Of a stretch of DNA of 64,000 nucleotides, positions 9,851 to 20,270 are shown one piece after another. The notes beneath the pieces were generated by a model that saw nothing but the letters and a program-made list of their open reading frames with translations, was not told the DNA's origin and ran no database searches. Made by a program: the position numbers and the translations under genes. This DNA is from Leishmania infantum JPCM5 (Eukaryota; Euglenozoa; Kinetoplastea; Trypanosomatida; Trypanosomatidae): positions 725,929 to 789,928 of the forward strand of contig NC_009417.2 of NCBI RefSeq assembly GCF_000002875.2, written 5' to 3'. Positions within the stretch are counted from its first letter, which is position 1, and the number at the start of each line of letters is the position of its first letter.

Positions 9851-11809
9851 ATGACGTCCGTGTACAACTTCAAGGCAATCACCGTCGTCCCGACGTACAA
9901 GGACTTCATGGACATTGTCCTGTCCAAGACGCAGCGCAAGACGCCGACGGTGGTGCACAAGGGCTACCACATCTCCCGCATTCGCCAGTTCTACATGCGC
10001 AAGGTCAAGTTCACGCAGAAGACCATCAATGAGAAGCTCACCTACATCCTTCAGGAGTTCCCGCGCATGGATGACGTTCACCCCTTCTACGGCGATCTCA
10101 TGCACGTCCTATACGACCGCGATCACTACAAGGTGGCGCTGGGTCAGGTGGGCGCGGTTCGCCACATGGTGGACAACATTGGTCGCGATTACGTGCGTCT
10201 GCTCAAGTACGGCGACTCTCTCTACCGCTGCAAGCAGCTGAAGCGCGCTGCCCTCGGCCGCATGGCGACGGCGTGCAAGAAGCTCAATAGCGCGCTCGCC
10301 TACTTAGAGAAGGTGCGTCAGCACATGTCTCGCCTCCCCTCCATCGACCCGAACGCGCGCACGCTGCTCGTGACGGGCTTCCCGAACGTGGGCAAGTCCA
10401 GCTTTATGAACAAGGTCACGCGCGCTGATGTGGAGGTGCAGCCGTATGCCTTCACCACCAAGTCGCTCTTTGTCGGTCACACGGACTACAAGTACACTAC
10501 GTGGCAGGTGATTGACACCCCTGGCATCCTAGACCACTCTCTGGAGGAGCGCAACGTCATCGAGATGCAGGCGATCACCGCACTGGCTCACCTCCGTGCC
10601 TGCATCCTCTTCTTCATGGACCTGAGCGGCCAGTGCGGCTACTCCGTTGAGCAGCAGGTCTCTCTCTTTAAATCTGTTGGCCCTCTGTTCACTGGGAAGC
10701 CGGTTGTCGTCGTCTTCAACAAGTGCGACGTGTGCACCATCGACGATGTCTCGCCGGCGGAACAGGAGCTTATCATGGACGCCATTCAGGAGGCGGACGC
10801 AAAGTGGATTACGACTAGCACACTCACGGACGTCGGCGTCGGCGACCTCAAGACCGTCGCCTGCGACATGCTTCTCGCCCACCGCTCGGAGCAGAAAGAG
10901 GGCTCTGGCCGCTACCAGGCGATTCAGAACCGCCTCTACTGTGCCACTCCAAAGCAGCGCGATGAGCTGGAGCGCCCCGCCTTTGTGCCGGCGTCGGTGC
11001 TGCAGGAGCGCGCCACGGGCGAGCCGCCGAGGCAGCGCCGCAAGACAGAGCGCGACTACGAGTGGGAGAATGGCGGTCCGGGCCAGTATCAGAGGAACGA
11101 GCGCAAGACATGGGATCTGGAGAACCCGGAGTGGGTCGACGATATCATTCCCGACATCATGGATGGCCACAACATCTACGACAATATTGACCCTGACATC
11201 CACCAGCGCCTGCTAGAGCTAGAGGCGGAGGAGGAGGCGCGGCTGGAAGATCTTGAGCTGGAGGCGTCCCGCAAGCACGAGCAGTACACACTGGACAGCG
11301 ATACACTTGAGGCGGTGAAGTTCATTAAGGACAAGATAAAGGTGCTGAAGATGGAGCGCGCCATGAAGAATCCTGCCATCCGGCGTACGCACAGCCAGGC
11401 GATGGCCATCGACAAGTTCAACAAACGCACCGGCAGTCAGGACGCCAGGGCGAAGTCCATCGCGGACGGCAGCGGCGAGGTGCCTACTCGCAAGCGTGGC
11501 CGTTCCATGTCTGTCGCGCAGGAGGCACTGATCCGCGACCGCTCCAGCTCTGCCCACGTTAGCACCAAGACGACTCGTAGCATTAGCGGCACATGTGCTA
11601 GTCGTGAACGCAGCATGAGCGTCAACCGCGGCGACGGCTACCGTGATGTGAACGAGAAGCTGCGCGCCGTGAAGCTGAGCAAAGTAAAGGCACGTCCGCT
11701 GGCCCGCCAGGCACGGAAGGGCGAGGGCGACCACCACATTCCGAACCTCCGCCCTATGCATTTGTTCACGGGTAAGGTGAAGAGCAACGGCGCTCGCGAC
11801 CGGCGTTAA
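9851..11809 (+). CDS. NOG1: Nucleolar GTP-binding protein 1 (NOG1)
   Basis: A 652-residue protein, the usual length for NOG1. The N-terminal helical domain (1-160, starting [14 protein letters not shown]) is typical of the family. The Obg/NOG GTPase domain has G1 GFPNVGKSS (176-184), G3 DTPG (222-225) and G4 NKCD (290-293), with the G2 threonines in FTTKSL. The long C-terminal part has the conserved WENGGPG and [10 protein letters not shown] blocks, a coiled acidic region ([14 protein letters not shown]) and a basic Ser/Arg-rich tail that would bind pre-ribosomes. NOG1 is a nucleolar assembly factor for the 60S subunit. GRWD1 and eL37, also in this window, serve the same process. ATG choice: the first codon after the tract at 9815-9844, giving a full-length N-terminus. 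Confidence 0.97.
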   Translation: MTSVYNFKAITVVPTYKDFMDIVLSKTQRKTPTVVHKGYHISRIRQFYMRKVKFTQKTINEKLTYILQEFPRMDDVHPFYGDLMHVLYDRDHYKVALGQVGAVRHMVDNIGRDYVRLLKYGDSLYRCKQLKRAALGRMATACKKLNSALAYLEKVRQHMSRLPSIDPNARTLLVTGFPNVGKSSFMNKVTRADVEVQPYAFTTKSLFVGHTDYKYTTWQVIDTPGILDHSLEERNVIEMQAITALAHLRACILFFMDLSGQCGYSVEQQVSLFKSVGPLFTGKPVVVVFNKCDVCTIDDVSPAEQELIMDAIQEADAKWITTSTLTDVGVGDLKTVACDMLLAHRSEQKEGSGRYQAIQNRLYCATPKQRDELERPAFVPASVLQERATGEPPRQRRKTERDYEWENGGPGQYQRNERKTWDLENPEWVDDIIPDIMDGHNIYDNIDPDIHQRLLELEAEEEARLEDLELEASRKHEQYTLDSDTLEAVKFIKDKIKVLKMERAMKNPAIRRTHSQAMAIDKFNKRTGSQDARAKSIADGSGEVPTRKRGRSMSVAQEALIRDRSSSAHVSTKTTRSISGTCASRERSMSVNRGDGYRDVNEKLRAVKLSKVKARPLARQARKGEGDHHIPNLRPMHLFTGKVKSNGARDRR

Positions 11810-13763
11810 GCGTGCGGGGTGCGACTGCTGAGGTGAGATAGATGGCAACACAGGGAGGGGGAGGTGACGAGGCGGTGACGTGATTATCTCTGCAGCGAGC
11901 ATCATGGATGGCCACACCATTAGTGCCGTGATGCTTCTCCTTTCCTCGCACTGGCTGTACCTCATTCACCGTTCTACTTAGTCTTTATTGCACCGCTGTC
12001 CCACGCTTCCCCCCTCGCTTACCGGTGCTAGCCTGACGAGCGGCCCTCATCGACTTCGTTCCCTTTCGCCTCCTTTTTTTTCGGTTGTGCTTCTTTCGTT
12101 TCTTATCTGCTGTTTGTACTGTTGCCCTTTCTCTTGTTCCCTCCTCACCGCTTCCCTGTGCCCCCATTCTCTGGCGCACAACTCGTTCTCTCTATTGCTC
12201 TCTCGTGGATTTCGCTGCTGACATGTACGCGCCACGCTCATTTCGATTCTCTTTGGCACCTGCTTGCCGCTTGAGAAGCGAGGAAGGAAGGAGAGCGGAC
12301 GAAGGGGGGGGGCGGGAAGGGAACGCAACATTGTGGGGATTTGGGGAGGTGAAAGAAGGGGAGGGGGACGATACTCCACTTCGTTGAGGGAGACGCGCAT
12401 TTGTACATGTACGTGTGGCACTTGCGTTTTCTCTCCTTTTTTTTTATGCTTGTGTGTGTGCGTGTGTGTGGTGGTGGTGGTGGGGATGTTGTTGTCCCTT
12501 CCCCTGTGCTTTCGTGGTGAAAGCGCTGTTGGCTCGCACCGATGAAAGGCGACGGCCTCGCCGTCAGCGGCGCATTAAAGGCGAAGAAAGGGCTGATTTC
12601 TCTCTGCCCCACTCGAATAACACCGACGTAACTTTTTTTTTTATACTTTGCCTTCCGTTTTCTTCGTGTTTCCGCGCGTATGTGTTAGCGCAATGTATGC
12701 GCTCCCATTGCTTCATGCGTTCACGGCAAGGCAGAAGGGAGCCGAATAATGGCATCAACAGCTCAGTACTAGCAGGCACATACGCACTCACGCACCCACA
12801 GGTGGAAGCGGGGACGATGCGGAAGCATGAGGCTCGGAAGCCGCCTTTTCTTCTTGTTTCTTTCTTTTTGTTTGTTCATTTTAAGTCATGTAATGCACAC
12901 TCTCGAGGCGATTTTCTGTGCGTAACCGTGGGCGTACGAACAACGCAAGGAAAGCTGTGTAAGCACTTTAAATGCAAAAAAAAAACAATAATGCAGCAAC
13001 GGGACATGGAGAGGAGCACGCACACACGCGGCCGGGCCGACAGCTGTTTCCCTACTAGCGTACATGCTCAGGACCTAAAATGTGTGCTGGTTGGCTGGAC
13101 AGGTGTGCGTACGGCAACGCCGGCCCCTCACCCTCTCTCCCTCCCAAGTAAAACACCTCCCCTTGCAGCTTTGCTGCTGCTGGTAGAGAGGCACCTCTTG
13201 TCTGGGTAGATGAACGAAGCGAGGCCGGTGGGCGCTGAGGGCAGGCATGGGGGCGTTTCGCCGCCCTTTATCATTTTTTTTTTTCGTTCTGTCTAAACTC
13301 AACTTTGGTCGCGCAGGCGTCGGCCAGCTTACCGATGTCACCCTCCCCCCTCTACCTATCGCTCCCCTTCTCCTCCGACGCCCTTCTCCGTTTCTACACT
13401 CGCTGTTTTCCGTACGCGCTCAGGCGAATCAGCGGTTGTCACGTGCTTCTGTCTACTGCCTCCGCGACACGGTGAAGGAGAGCACGAAGCACAAAGAGGA
13501 AGGCACACGCTTCAGAGAAAACGAATCAACGCCAGGCGAACGCAGCATCGCATTAGGAGTCTTGCCCGTCGCTTGTTGTCACTGATTCGCGTTTATTATT
13601 TCACACTCCGCATGCATTCTGGTGCTGCCTCAGCGAAGGTGATTGCATGCGAGAAGCCTTTGTGTGAGAGCTAACGCTTCCTTTTTCTGCTGTTTTTTAT
13701 GGTGTGCTCCACTGCCACCGCCTCCACATCACTATACTGTCCCCTCATGCTCACCACAGAATC
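11810..13763. other. Intergenic spacer (2 kb)
   Basis: No supported gene. It contains CT-rich tracts (11990-12210), a GGGGGGG run near 12305, a GT/GGT microsatellite (12448-12484), T-runs (12432-12446, 12632-12641) and an A10 run near 12976. The frame 12415-13209 is open by chance through simple sequence and has no recognisable domain. Confidence 0.55.
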
Positions 13764-14582
13764 ATGTCGGAGGATCTCGATAGTTGGGATGCCTACCGCC
13801 TCTTCTGCATATCTGCAGCCGCCGCCGACGGCGACGAGGGCGAGCTGCAGGATCGCCTCGGGATCGTGGAAGAATATCTGACCGAGTACGAGGGGCTGTG
13901 CCGCGTGTTTCACAAGGCGCAGCGCACCACGCACGCGCAGGAAATCCGCCGGCTACTCGCAGACGAAGCAGAGGAGAGAAGATTTTTGAAAGAAGACGCC
14001 GACTCGCTGCCGTGGAAGCTCTTTATCGATATGTCCTTTGCATGTGCGCAGGAGCTGGTGGTAGAGCACGAGACGAAGATGCGCCACGGTATTGTGGTCG
14101 CGTACACCGCGTCCTTCACGGAACTGCTCTTCCCTTATGAGACGCTGCAGCGAATGCGGCTCACATGGGAAGCACTCGACTCACTGGCACTGAAGGCGTG
14201 CATTGTTGGCCGATACGGTGTCCGCGAAGGCCAGCTGGCCCGTACCAGCATCCCGGGGTATACAGCTGACTCAACATTTCCACCCTCTGCACGTGCGGCA
14301 GCAGCAGCTGGTACGGTGCGCAGTCTTCTCGCGGAAGAGCATCAGGAGCGCCAAGAGATAATAGAGGCACGTGGGCAGCACGTTGCAGCCGCCCTACTTC
14401 TCCTGGCCTCTAGCGAGAAGTTCCGTAGTTTCGCCTCTGCCTCGGTGTGTGGCATGAGGCTCTTGCCACAGCTTAGGAGCAATCTTGCATCGACAGCACG
14501 CCAGGCGCTAGACAACAGTGCAACCCGCATCCAGTCCGCATACCGAGGCTATCGTGTGCGTGCCATGCGCGCTAGGTCATGA
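13764..14582 (+). CDS. IQ-motif protein, function unknown
   Basis: A 272-residue, mostly helical protein. The only recognisable element is a C-terminal IQ motif, IQSAYRGYRVR, within the last 25 residues. It fits the IQxxxRGxxxR calmodulin-binding consensus. The middle has several charged helical stretches (AEERRFLKEDADSLP, AEEHQERQEII). No signal peptide, membrane segment or catalytic domain is visible. The frame is open back to 13704, but the codons before ATG 13764 are His/Leu-rich and lack coding character, so the later ATG was chosen. In trypanosomatids such proteins are often flagellar or cytoskeletal; that is only a guess here. Confidence 0.8.
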   Translation: MSEDLDSWDAYRLFCISAAAADGDEGELQDRLGIVEEYLTEYEGLCRVFHKAQRTTHAQEIRRLLADEAEERRFLKEDADSLPWKLFIDMSFACAQELVVEHETKMRHGIVVAYTASFTELLFPYETLQRMRLTWEALDSLALKACIVGRYGVREGQLARTSIPGYTADSTFPPSARAAAAAGTVRSLLAEEHQERQEIIEARGQHVAAALLLLASSEKFRSFASASVCGMRLLPQLRSNLASTARQALDNSATRIQSAYRGYRVRAMRARS

Positions 14583-15454
14583 TAACGGCGAGAGACACGA
14601 GCAGGGCTATTGCTTGGTTCTCCTCTCTCACTCTGTCTGAGGGACATTCTCTCTCGAGTAGCGCCTTCGTCCCGTGCCTTGCACACACGCATCATACATA
14701 TATATATATATAGTTTTTGGTCTATGCGCTGTGAAGCACTTTTCCGCCTTCTAAAGAGAGGCGTGCATATGCGCGGGCGTCAGTGATGTACAAGAAGGTG
14801 TTGTCTTCATTGTCTTGCTTGTATTTTTTTTTTTCGTTATTTGGTGCCTCCGCCTGCGTGAGAGAAGTCGGCCTATTTTTTGTTTCTCTTCCCTCGCTGC
14901 CGCTGCAACGCAGAGACAGCCGCGGTGAGCACATGGAAGACGCAGAAGGAAAAGCGAATGCACAGGTACACGCATCCTCTACGGCGTCATTTTGGGCACA
15001 GAGGCGCACCTGTTCTGCATAGGAGGTTGCGGAGGAGAGAGTGAGGCATGTGCTCCCCCTGCGCTATGTTTGATCCACGCCCTTCTCTTGAGCACTCGTG
15101 CAGGCGGCCAGAGGTGCTGGGCTACCCGCGTGCCGACATCTTTCGAGCCTGCACAGCTGCACAAACACCATCAAGCTGTCGCACACGGTGTCCCTGAAAA
15201 GTGCCTTCGGCCAGCGGCTTCTCTCTTGTCCTTGCTGACGCAGCGTGTTTGTCGCCGCCCCTCCTACTCGCTTTCGATTCTGCTCGGCCACATCTCTCAG
15301 CGTCTTCTCTTTGTCTCCTTACCACCCTCGTAGCAACGCTCGTCTTCTCCACACAAAGAGGCGAAGGAGTAAAAGACGGAGCCGACTAGACCAACGCGCC
15401 CGCGTCTTTCCACAAGAACTGACCCGTAACGCACTTCATTAAGCGCCGCGGATA
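14583..15454. other. Intergenic spacer
   Basis: No supported gene. A TA repeat lies at about 14696-14712 and a T12 run near 14826-14835. CT-rich sequence at 15215-15330 is a plausible splice region for the following gene. Confidence 0.55.
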
Positions 15455-17356
15455 ATGGCGACTCTCAAGGACGGCCGCTTTCTGTTCATCCATGCGGATC
15501 GACACAATCTACTCCTGGAGCAACCCGTGAAGGCGGTGGCTGTTTCTCCATCGTCGAACACGACCGCGACAGCCGCAGCTGCCAAAGGCGGCGCGGCGGC
15601 GGCATCGTTACCTGCCTCTTCTGCCACTTTTCAACTTTTATACGGCGGAGTTGTGCACGCCTTCGCGTTGAATGCCACGCAGTCCCACATTGCGATGGTT
15701 TGCCCAGCCGGTAGTGCGGCAGCCGCGTCGGCCGCGGCCGGCCATCTTCGCGGCGACGGCCCAAGCACGGTGCTGCGACTCTTCTCCTTTACCCGTGGCG
15801 AGGTGGGCGAGCTGATCGACGAGCTTGTGACCGCAGAGGCGTGCGGCGTGATATGGGTAGGAAATCGACACCTCGCGCTGGACGTGCGCCGATCCAGTGA
15901 ATGCGTCCATAGCGAGGCACCCCCTTCGTCCTCATCCTCTTCACTGTCGTCGGCTCCTGCGACGTCTACCATCTTGATCGAAGTCACCAAAACACCGGAG
16001 AAGTTGAAATATGTGCGGCAGGACCAGGCGGCGGCATCGCCGGTGTCTGTCCTGGGGTCCGTTCTCTGCGAAATACGCGTCGTCAAGCAGAGCCTTCGCT
16101 TCTGGGACTTGCAGAGGGAAAAGGTGATGCACGAGTGCGTATTGCCGAACCGCCGTCTCCGTCAGGGTAAGACCCGCGTGGCGGCCGCAGCGTGCAGCGA
16201 CGGTCCGTTTGTGCTAGTGGTGAACGATGACTGGACGGTGCATGGCTTTCACGTGAGCAGGCGCTCCGTGCGAGAGCTGAAGCCGATGCTGTCACAGTTC
16301 GAGTCGCAATCAGTCAACGTCACCAACAACCGCGGCGGAAACGCGAAGGTGAGCGAGGCGAACAGCGAGGGCCAGGAGGTGGCGGTGGCAGGAGAAGGGG
16401 AGGAGCCTCCTATGTCGCCCCAGCCTGCCAAGAGCTCGGCACTCTCCCACAAACTCGCGCGCCCTCGCCTCTTCGCCCGTGCAATCAGCGACACGCAAGT
16501 GCTTCTGGCCCTCCAGGGATCCTCAACTATTTTGCAGTGCGCCTGCGAGCCGAAAGGCAGCCGCGATGAGGAATGGACTGTGGTCGCCAAGATGCGTTTG
16601 CCGCGGCGACTGCAGGCGACGTGCGAGGTGGTCGGACTCTCCCCTCGAGGGTGCCTCGTCCGTCAGTACGAACTAGCGGAGCGCAGCGCGCAGAGCTCGA
16701 CAGCGACCGCTCCGTCAGACACACGGACGGGGGCGTCTGCGAACGGCCAGAAGACCGTCGCCTACTTTGTGGTACCCCTGGAAATGAAAGCGACTGGCAA
16801 GGCCTCCGTGGAGGTGGCCGTGGGCCCACCGGCGGTGACTGCTGCTCATGGCAGCTCAGTTACTACGGAAAGCAGCGCCGCGGCGCCGAGGGAGAGCACT
16901 GCAAGTGCAAAGAACGTGGAGACGTCGGCGACATCGGAGGTGGCCTCAGAGACGTCGCGGTCGGAGGGGAAGCGAAAGCGCAAGAAGAAGTCGGCCGCCG
17001 CAGTGAACGGCGACGCATCGGCGTCTGCAACGTCTCCGGCAGCCACATCTACAAGCACCGGTGGCACAGCGAATGAGCAGGGTGACGGTAGTGACCACGG
17101 CAACGCAGACAGTCCCTTGCAATGCGCCGTTAGAAGGCTGCTTGTGCATACTGGCATCGCCGGAAAGGGCCAGTTACACGGCACCTTTGCAAAAGAATCT
17201 GCAGAGAATGCTGCAGACGCCGACGCCGCGGCTGCCGCTGCGCCTCCGGAACGCGGACGCGAATGGTACTCTGCTGATGTGCTGATGAGCGCGGGAGGTG
17301 TGCTAGTGGGCGTTGTGTTGGGTGTGGTGCTAATGCGTCGCTTCTCACTCCTATAG
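15455..17356 (+). CDS. Tail-anchored protein, possibly beta-propeller, unknown function
   Basis: A 633-residue protein with a single C-terminal hydrophobic segment (about 610-628, GGVLVGVVLGVVLM) followed by RRFSLL. The bulk should therefore face the cytosol with the tail in a membrane. Residues 1-410 alternate short beta-like strands (FLFIHADRHNLLL, VRELKPML, VLLALQGSSTILQC) with Ala/Ser-rich loops, suggesting a degenerate propeller. A long low-complexity linker follows (about 430-590) with a basic KRKRKKK cluster near 508. The layout (cytosolic propeller, linker, one C-terminal membrane span) recalls Sec12/PREB, but no Sec12 motif was identified and this is not claimed. The start is the first in-frame ATG. 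Confidence 0.8.
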   Translation: MATLKDGRFLFIHADRHNLLLEQPVKAVAVSPSSNTTATAAAAKGGAAAASLPASSATFQLLYGGVVHAFALNATQSHIAMVCPAGSAAAASAAAGHLRGDGPSTVLRLFSFTRGEVGELIDELVTAEACGVIWVGNRHLALDVRRSSECVHSEAPPSSSSSSLSSAPATSTILIEVTKTPEKLKYVRQDQAAASPVSVLGSVLCEIRVVKQSLRFWDLQREKVMHECVLPNRRLRQGKTRVAAAACSDGPFVLVVNDDWTVHGFHVSRRSVRELKPMLSQFESQSVNVTNNRGGNAKVSEANSEGQEVAVAGEGEEPPMSPQPAKSSALSHKLARPRLFARAISDTQVLLALQGSSTILQCACEPKGSRDEEWTVVAKMRLPRRLQATCEVVGLSPRGCLVRQYELAERSAQSSTATAPSDTRTGASANGQKTVAYFVVPLEMKATGKASVEVAVGPPAVTAAHGSSVTTESSAAAPRESTASAKNVETSATSEVASETSRSEGKRKRKKKSAAAVNGDASASATSPAATSTSTGGTANEQGDGSDHGNADSPLQCAVRRLLVHTGIAGKGQLHGTFAKESAENAADADAAAAAAPPERGREWYSADVLMSAGGVLVGVVLGVVLMRRFSLL

Positions 17357-18000
17357 CTGCCGCTTAGGAGAGAGATGGCAAAGTCTGCCGGCGACAAGGG
17401 TTGCGTGCCGTGAGGGGCTGTGGACCACGGCGAACCTGCGCGAGGGGTGTGCGCGCACTTACAGACTGCTTCAAGTGCGTGTTTGCCTTTTGATGACCGC
17501 GCCCCACGGCCGCGTGTGGAAGACGCTGACGCCTAAAGATAGTTTGGGTCTCCAATAGGGACGAATGAAGCAGCAGAAGGTAGGCTTGAGGAGAGAGAGA
17601 GGACACATCGTTGGCAGAGCACTGTAGCAGAGGTGTGTTTCGAAGGCGGGCGATAAGGCCCCCCACAATGCAACAGCGATGTGTTTGTCGCTTCTTTGCA
17701 CTGCCCCTTCCCCCTCCTCCTCCCGCTTTCTCGCTCCCAGACACAAGGGTGACAAGTAAGGGTGCGCCTGGTCGTACGAGCGGACGGCACTGCCGCGCTT
17801 CCCCTTCACCGTTGTCCACTCTTTTCGCACATGGCCGCGGCGGCTTCTCCGTTGCATTTCTATACTTATTCCTTCCTCTCCTCACCTTTCCTTTCTGCCT
17901 GTCTCCTTGCCCACTGCTTCTCCTGAAATCGGCAAAGGAGCCTTGATCGCTATCCACCGCCAAGCCCGCAGGTGGATCTAAGAAGCACTTAACGAGCGAA
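17357..18000. other. Intergenic spacer
   Basis: No gene. CT-rich sequence from 17700 to 17925 leads to the FOR20-like gene. The open minus-strand frame 17364-18227 overlaps real plus-strand coding sequence and has no recognisable domain. Confidence 0.6.
17871..17937 (+). promoter_or_regulatory. Candidate spliced-leader acceptor for the FOR20-like gene
   Basis: About 50 bases of almost pure C/T are followed by the first AG at 17936-17937, 63 bases ahead of the ATG at 18001. This is the standard trypanosomatid acceptor arrangement. Confidence 0.5.
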
Positions 18001-18384
18001 ATGTCCAGCCAAGAGTCCCTCAAGGCTGCGATGCGGGAGTCGCTGGAGGCGAACGGGACGATTAGCCGCATAAAGGCCGAGCTCCGCGCCGCCATCTTCG
18101 AGCGACTCTCTGACGTCACTACCAAAGGTGATGACAGGGCTGCGGAAAACCCACCTGTGCCTCCAGAGAACATGGTAATCAATGAGCTCATCAAGGAGTA
18201 CCTCACCTTCAACGGTCTAGAGCACACGCTGGCTGTCTTTCAGCTCGAGGCTCGATCGCCGGACAGCCAAGTGCCGCGTCGCGTACTCGCGTCCGAGCTG
18301 AACATGGCTGCCGCCCCGTCGTCCGTCCCGCTGCTCTACGCCATGCTTCACGAGGCACGCCTCTCGAAAGATCTGGGACATTAG
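18001..18384 (+). CDS. CEP20: FOR20/CEP20-like LisH protein
   Basis: A 127-residue protein matching FOR20 (FOPNL, CEP20) along its whole length. The N-terminal helix (LKAAMRESLEANGTI...IKAELRAAIFERL) is followed by the LisH motif INELIKEYLTFNGLEHTLAV (about 60-79) and then by the conserved VPLLYAML block near the C-terminus. LisH mediates dimerisation. FOR20 proteins sit at centriolar satellites and basal bodies and are needed for basal-body docking and cilium formation in animals and ciliates; a role at the flagellar basal body is inferred here. The length equals that of the family, so the ATG is well supported. Confidence 0.88.
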   Translation: MSSQESLKAAMRESLEANGTISRIKAELRAAIFERLSDVTTKGDDRAAENPPVPPENMVINELIKEYLTFNGLEHTLAVFQLEARSPDSQVPRRVLASELNMAAAPSSVPLLYAMLHEARLSKDLGH

Positions 18385-19212
18385 ACGCCGTGAGTGCGCC
18401 CCCTCCCCTCCCCACGTGAATGCAGGTTGCGCGCTCGGTCTCTTTGACCTTCCCCGCTTGCACGTGCGCCTTCTCTTCTTTCAAACAGTGGAGATGAGGA
18501 TGCGGTGACTTCTGCTCTCCCATGTTGTTGTTGCTGTTTTTCTTCGTGGGATCGGGTGTGCCACTCGCTGCGTCCCGCCGTCGCCGACCAGCGGTGCTAC
18601 GCAGACCTGTGCTTGTGCCTGCGTGTGCCTGTGGAGAAACAACAGAGAGAAGTGTTCATGGGATTCGTGTCTTTTCTGCACCCCTCCCTTTCCCCCCGGC
18701 GTGCTTGTCTTTTCTGGCCTCTCGTGCCGCTCCTCCACGGTGTGCTGTCTCTCTGCTAGACGACACTTCACCACCTCTGCAGTGGCGGTGGACGACGCGA
18801 GAAGAGAGGGTACGGAGAATGGAGGGAGGGCAGCGCATTGGTCGCGGGGCGAGGGATCACAAGCGACGCATGCACACCGACCCTACCGCGCTTTGGCTAA
18901 TACACAGACGCCAAGGCACTTGCTCGTATGCTTGCATCGGGAACCTTCGCTCGCTTCCTCTTTCTGGCCCCTCCCCGTGCCCATCGTTGCTCACCTTCTT
19001 GCGTTGCTCTTGTGCCACACACCGCGAGCGTTGGCACCCTCCCCTTCCGCCCTGTCCTTTTTTGTTTTGTTTGTTTCCGCCCCTCCGTCTCGTCAGCTCT
19101 CATCAGCTCTCCACCCCCCCCTCCACACACACACACACGTGGGCCGCCCCTCCCTTCCGCACTCCCGCGCACTTTTTACGTTTTGCCCTCAGCAGTCGCG
19201 GCAACATTGACA
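18385..19212. other. Intergenic spacer
   Basis: No separate gene. It is CT-rich with a CA microsatellite at about 19124-19138. The frame leading into CHMP1 is open back to 18928, but its codons are compositionally unlike the CHMP1 body and precede the splice tract. Confidence 0.6.
19172..19195 (+). promoter_or_regulatory. Candidate spliced-leader acceptor for CHMP1
   Basis: TTTTTACGTTTTGCCCTC runs into AGCAG at 19191-19195, 18 bases before the CHMP1 ATG. This placement supports the internal ATG at 19213 over upstream starts. Confidence 0.5.
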
Positions 19213-19827
19213 ATGGGCAAGGAAGACAGAATGTACGACATTCTCTTCAACATGAAGTTTGCGTCGAAGCAGATGTCGAAGAGCGCCGCCGTGTCCGAAA
19301 AGGCGGCGGAGCGGGAGAAGCTGAACGTCAAGAAAGCGTTGGAGAAGGGCAACCCCGAGGCGGCCCGTATCTACGCCGAGAACGCGATTCGCAAGCGCAA
19401 CGAGGGCCTGAATTATCTCCGTCTCGCCTCCCGCCTCGACGCCGCCTCGTCGCGCATACAAACTGCCATGCAGATGAAGATGGTTACTAAGACTATGCCC
19501 ACCACGGTGAAGGGCATGGACAAGATTCTCACCTCCATGGACCCCATGAAGATCGCAAAGGTGATGGACGCCTTTGAGCAGCAGGTCGGCGCGATGGACG
19601 TAAATCTGGGCACAATGGATGCTGCCTTCGAGAGCTCTTCAGCTGGCACGGTGCCGGTGGCCCAGGTAGACTCGTTGATGGAACAGCTGGCTGCGGAGAA
19701 TAACATCGATCTTAGTGCGAAGCTTGGCAATGGACCGTTGGGTAGCAGCATTGCGATGCCCGCGCGAAAGCAGGATGTAGACGAAGACGACATTGCTGAG
19801 CGCCTCAAGGCGCTGCAGGCGCTGTAA
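19213..19827 (+). CDS. CHMP1: ESCRT-III protein CHMP1 (Did2/Vps46)
   Basis: A 204-residue Snf7-family protein. The basic N-terminal helices (MKFASKQMSKSA, EREKLNVKKALEKGNPEAARIYAENAIRKRNE) carry the conserved CHMP1 sequence. A hydrophobic and Met-rich middle follows, then an acidic C-terminal region that ends in the MIM1 motif DDIAERLKALQAL, the site bound by MIT domains of Vps4 and its partners. Human CHMP1 is 196-199 residues, so the ATG at 19213 gives the right length. CHMP1 recruits Vps4, and in animals calpain-7, to ESCRT-III at endosomes and the midbody. A calpain-7 homologue with two MIT domains lies at 60.7 kb in the same gene cluster. Confidence 0.95.
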   Translation: MGKEDRMYDILFNMKFASKQMSKSAAVSEKAAEREKLNVKKALEKGNPEAARIYAENAIRKRNEGLNYLRLASRLDAASSRIQTAMQMKMVTKTMPTTVKGMDKILTSMDPMKIAKVMDAFEQQVGAMDVNLGTMDAAFESSSAGTVPVAQVDSLMEQLAAENNIDLSAKLGNGPLGSSIAMPARKQDVDEDDIAERLKALQAL

Positions 19828-20236
19828 GGTTAGACAGGGGTGAGTAGCCGAAGGGGTACGCATGCCTTGTGTCACAGTGAAAAAAGTTTTTTTTTCGGGT
19901 GGGCAAGCGTGACAGCGATGTATTACGTGAGTAGGCTTGTCTGTCTTCCCCATCCTCCTCATCGCGGCATCTGTGGAGCTCACTCTTTCGCATCGAATGG
20001 CGCGCAGTTCTCGTGTCGTGTGCGATTTTCTGCGCTTTCACAGAAGCGACGGCTGCCGGCGTTGTCGTCTCTCTCTCTCGAACTCCATCGCAGCTGATCC
20101 ATCTCTTTTTGCCCTTCACCACGCTTGCTTCCACCACTGACAGCGGCAGAATCGCTATACGGCTTGTGTGTGCGTGTGCGTGTTCGTACGGCTGCCGCGT
20201 AGTGACCGAAGATCTGAGCGAAAGGCTAGAGGGCCA

Positions 20237-20237
<1 letters not shown>

Positions 20238-20268
<31 letters not shown>
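20238..20268. repeat. (AC)n microsatellite
   Basis: About 15 uninterrupted AC dinucleotides in the spacer downstream of CHMP1. Confidence 0.95.

Positions 20269-20270
<2 letters not shown>

Noticed and set aside
17364..18227. 287-codon minus-strand frame
   Set aside because: Overlaps the start of the FOR20-like gene on the other strand; composition is a shadow effect.
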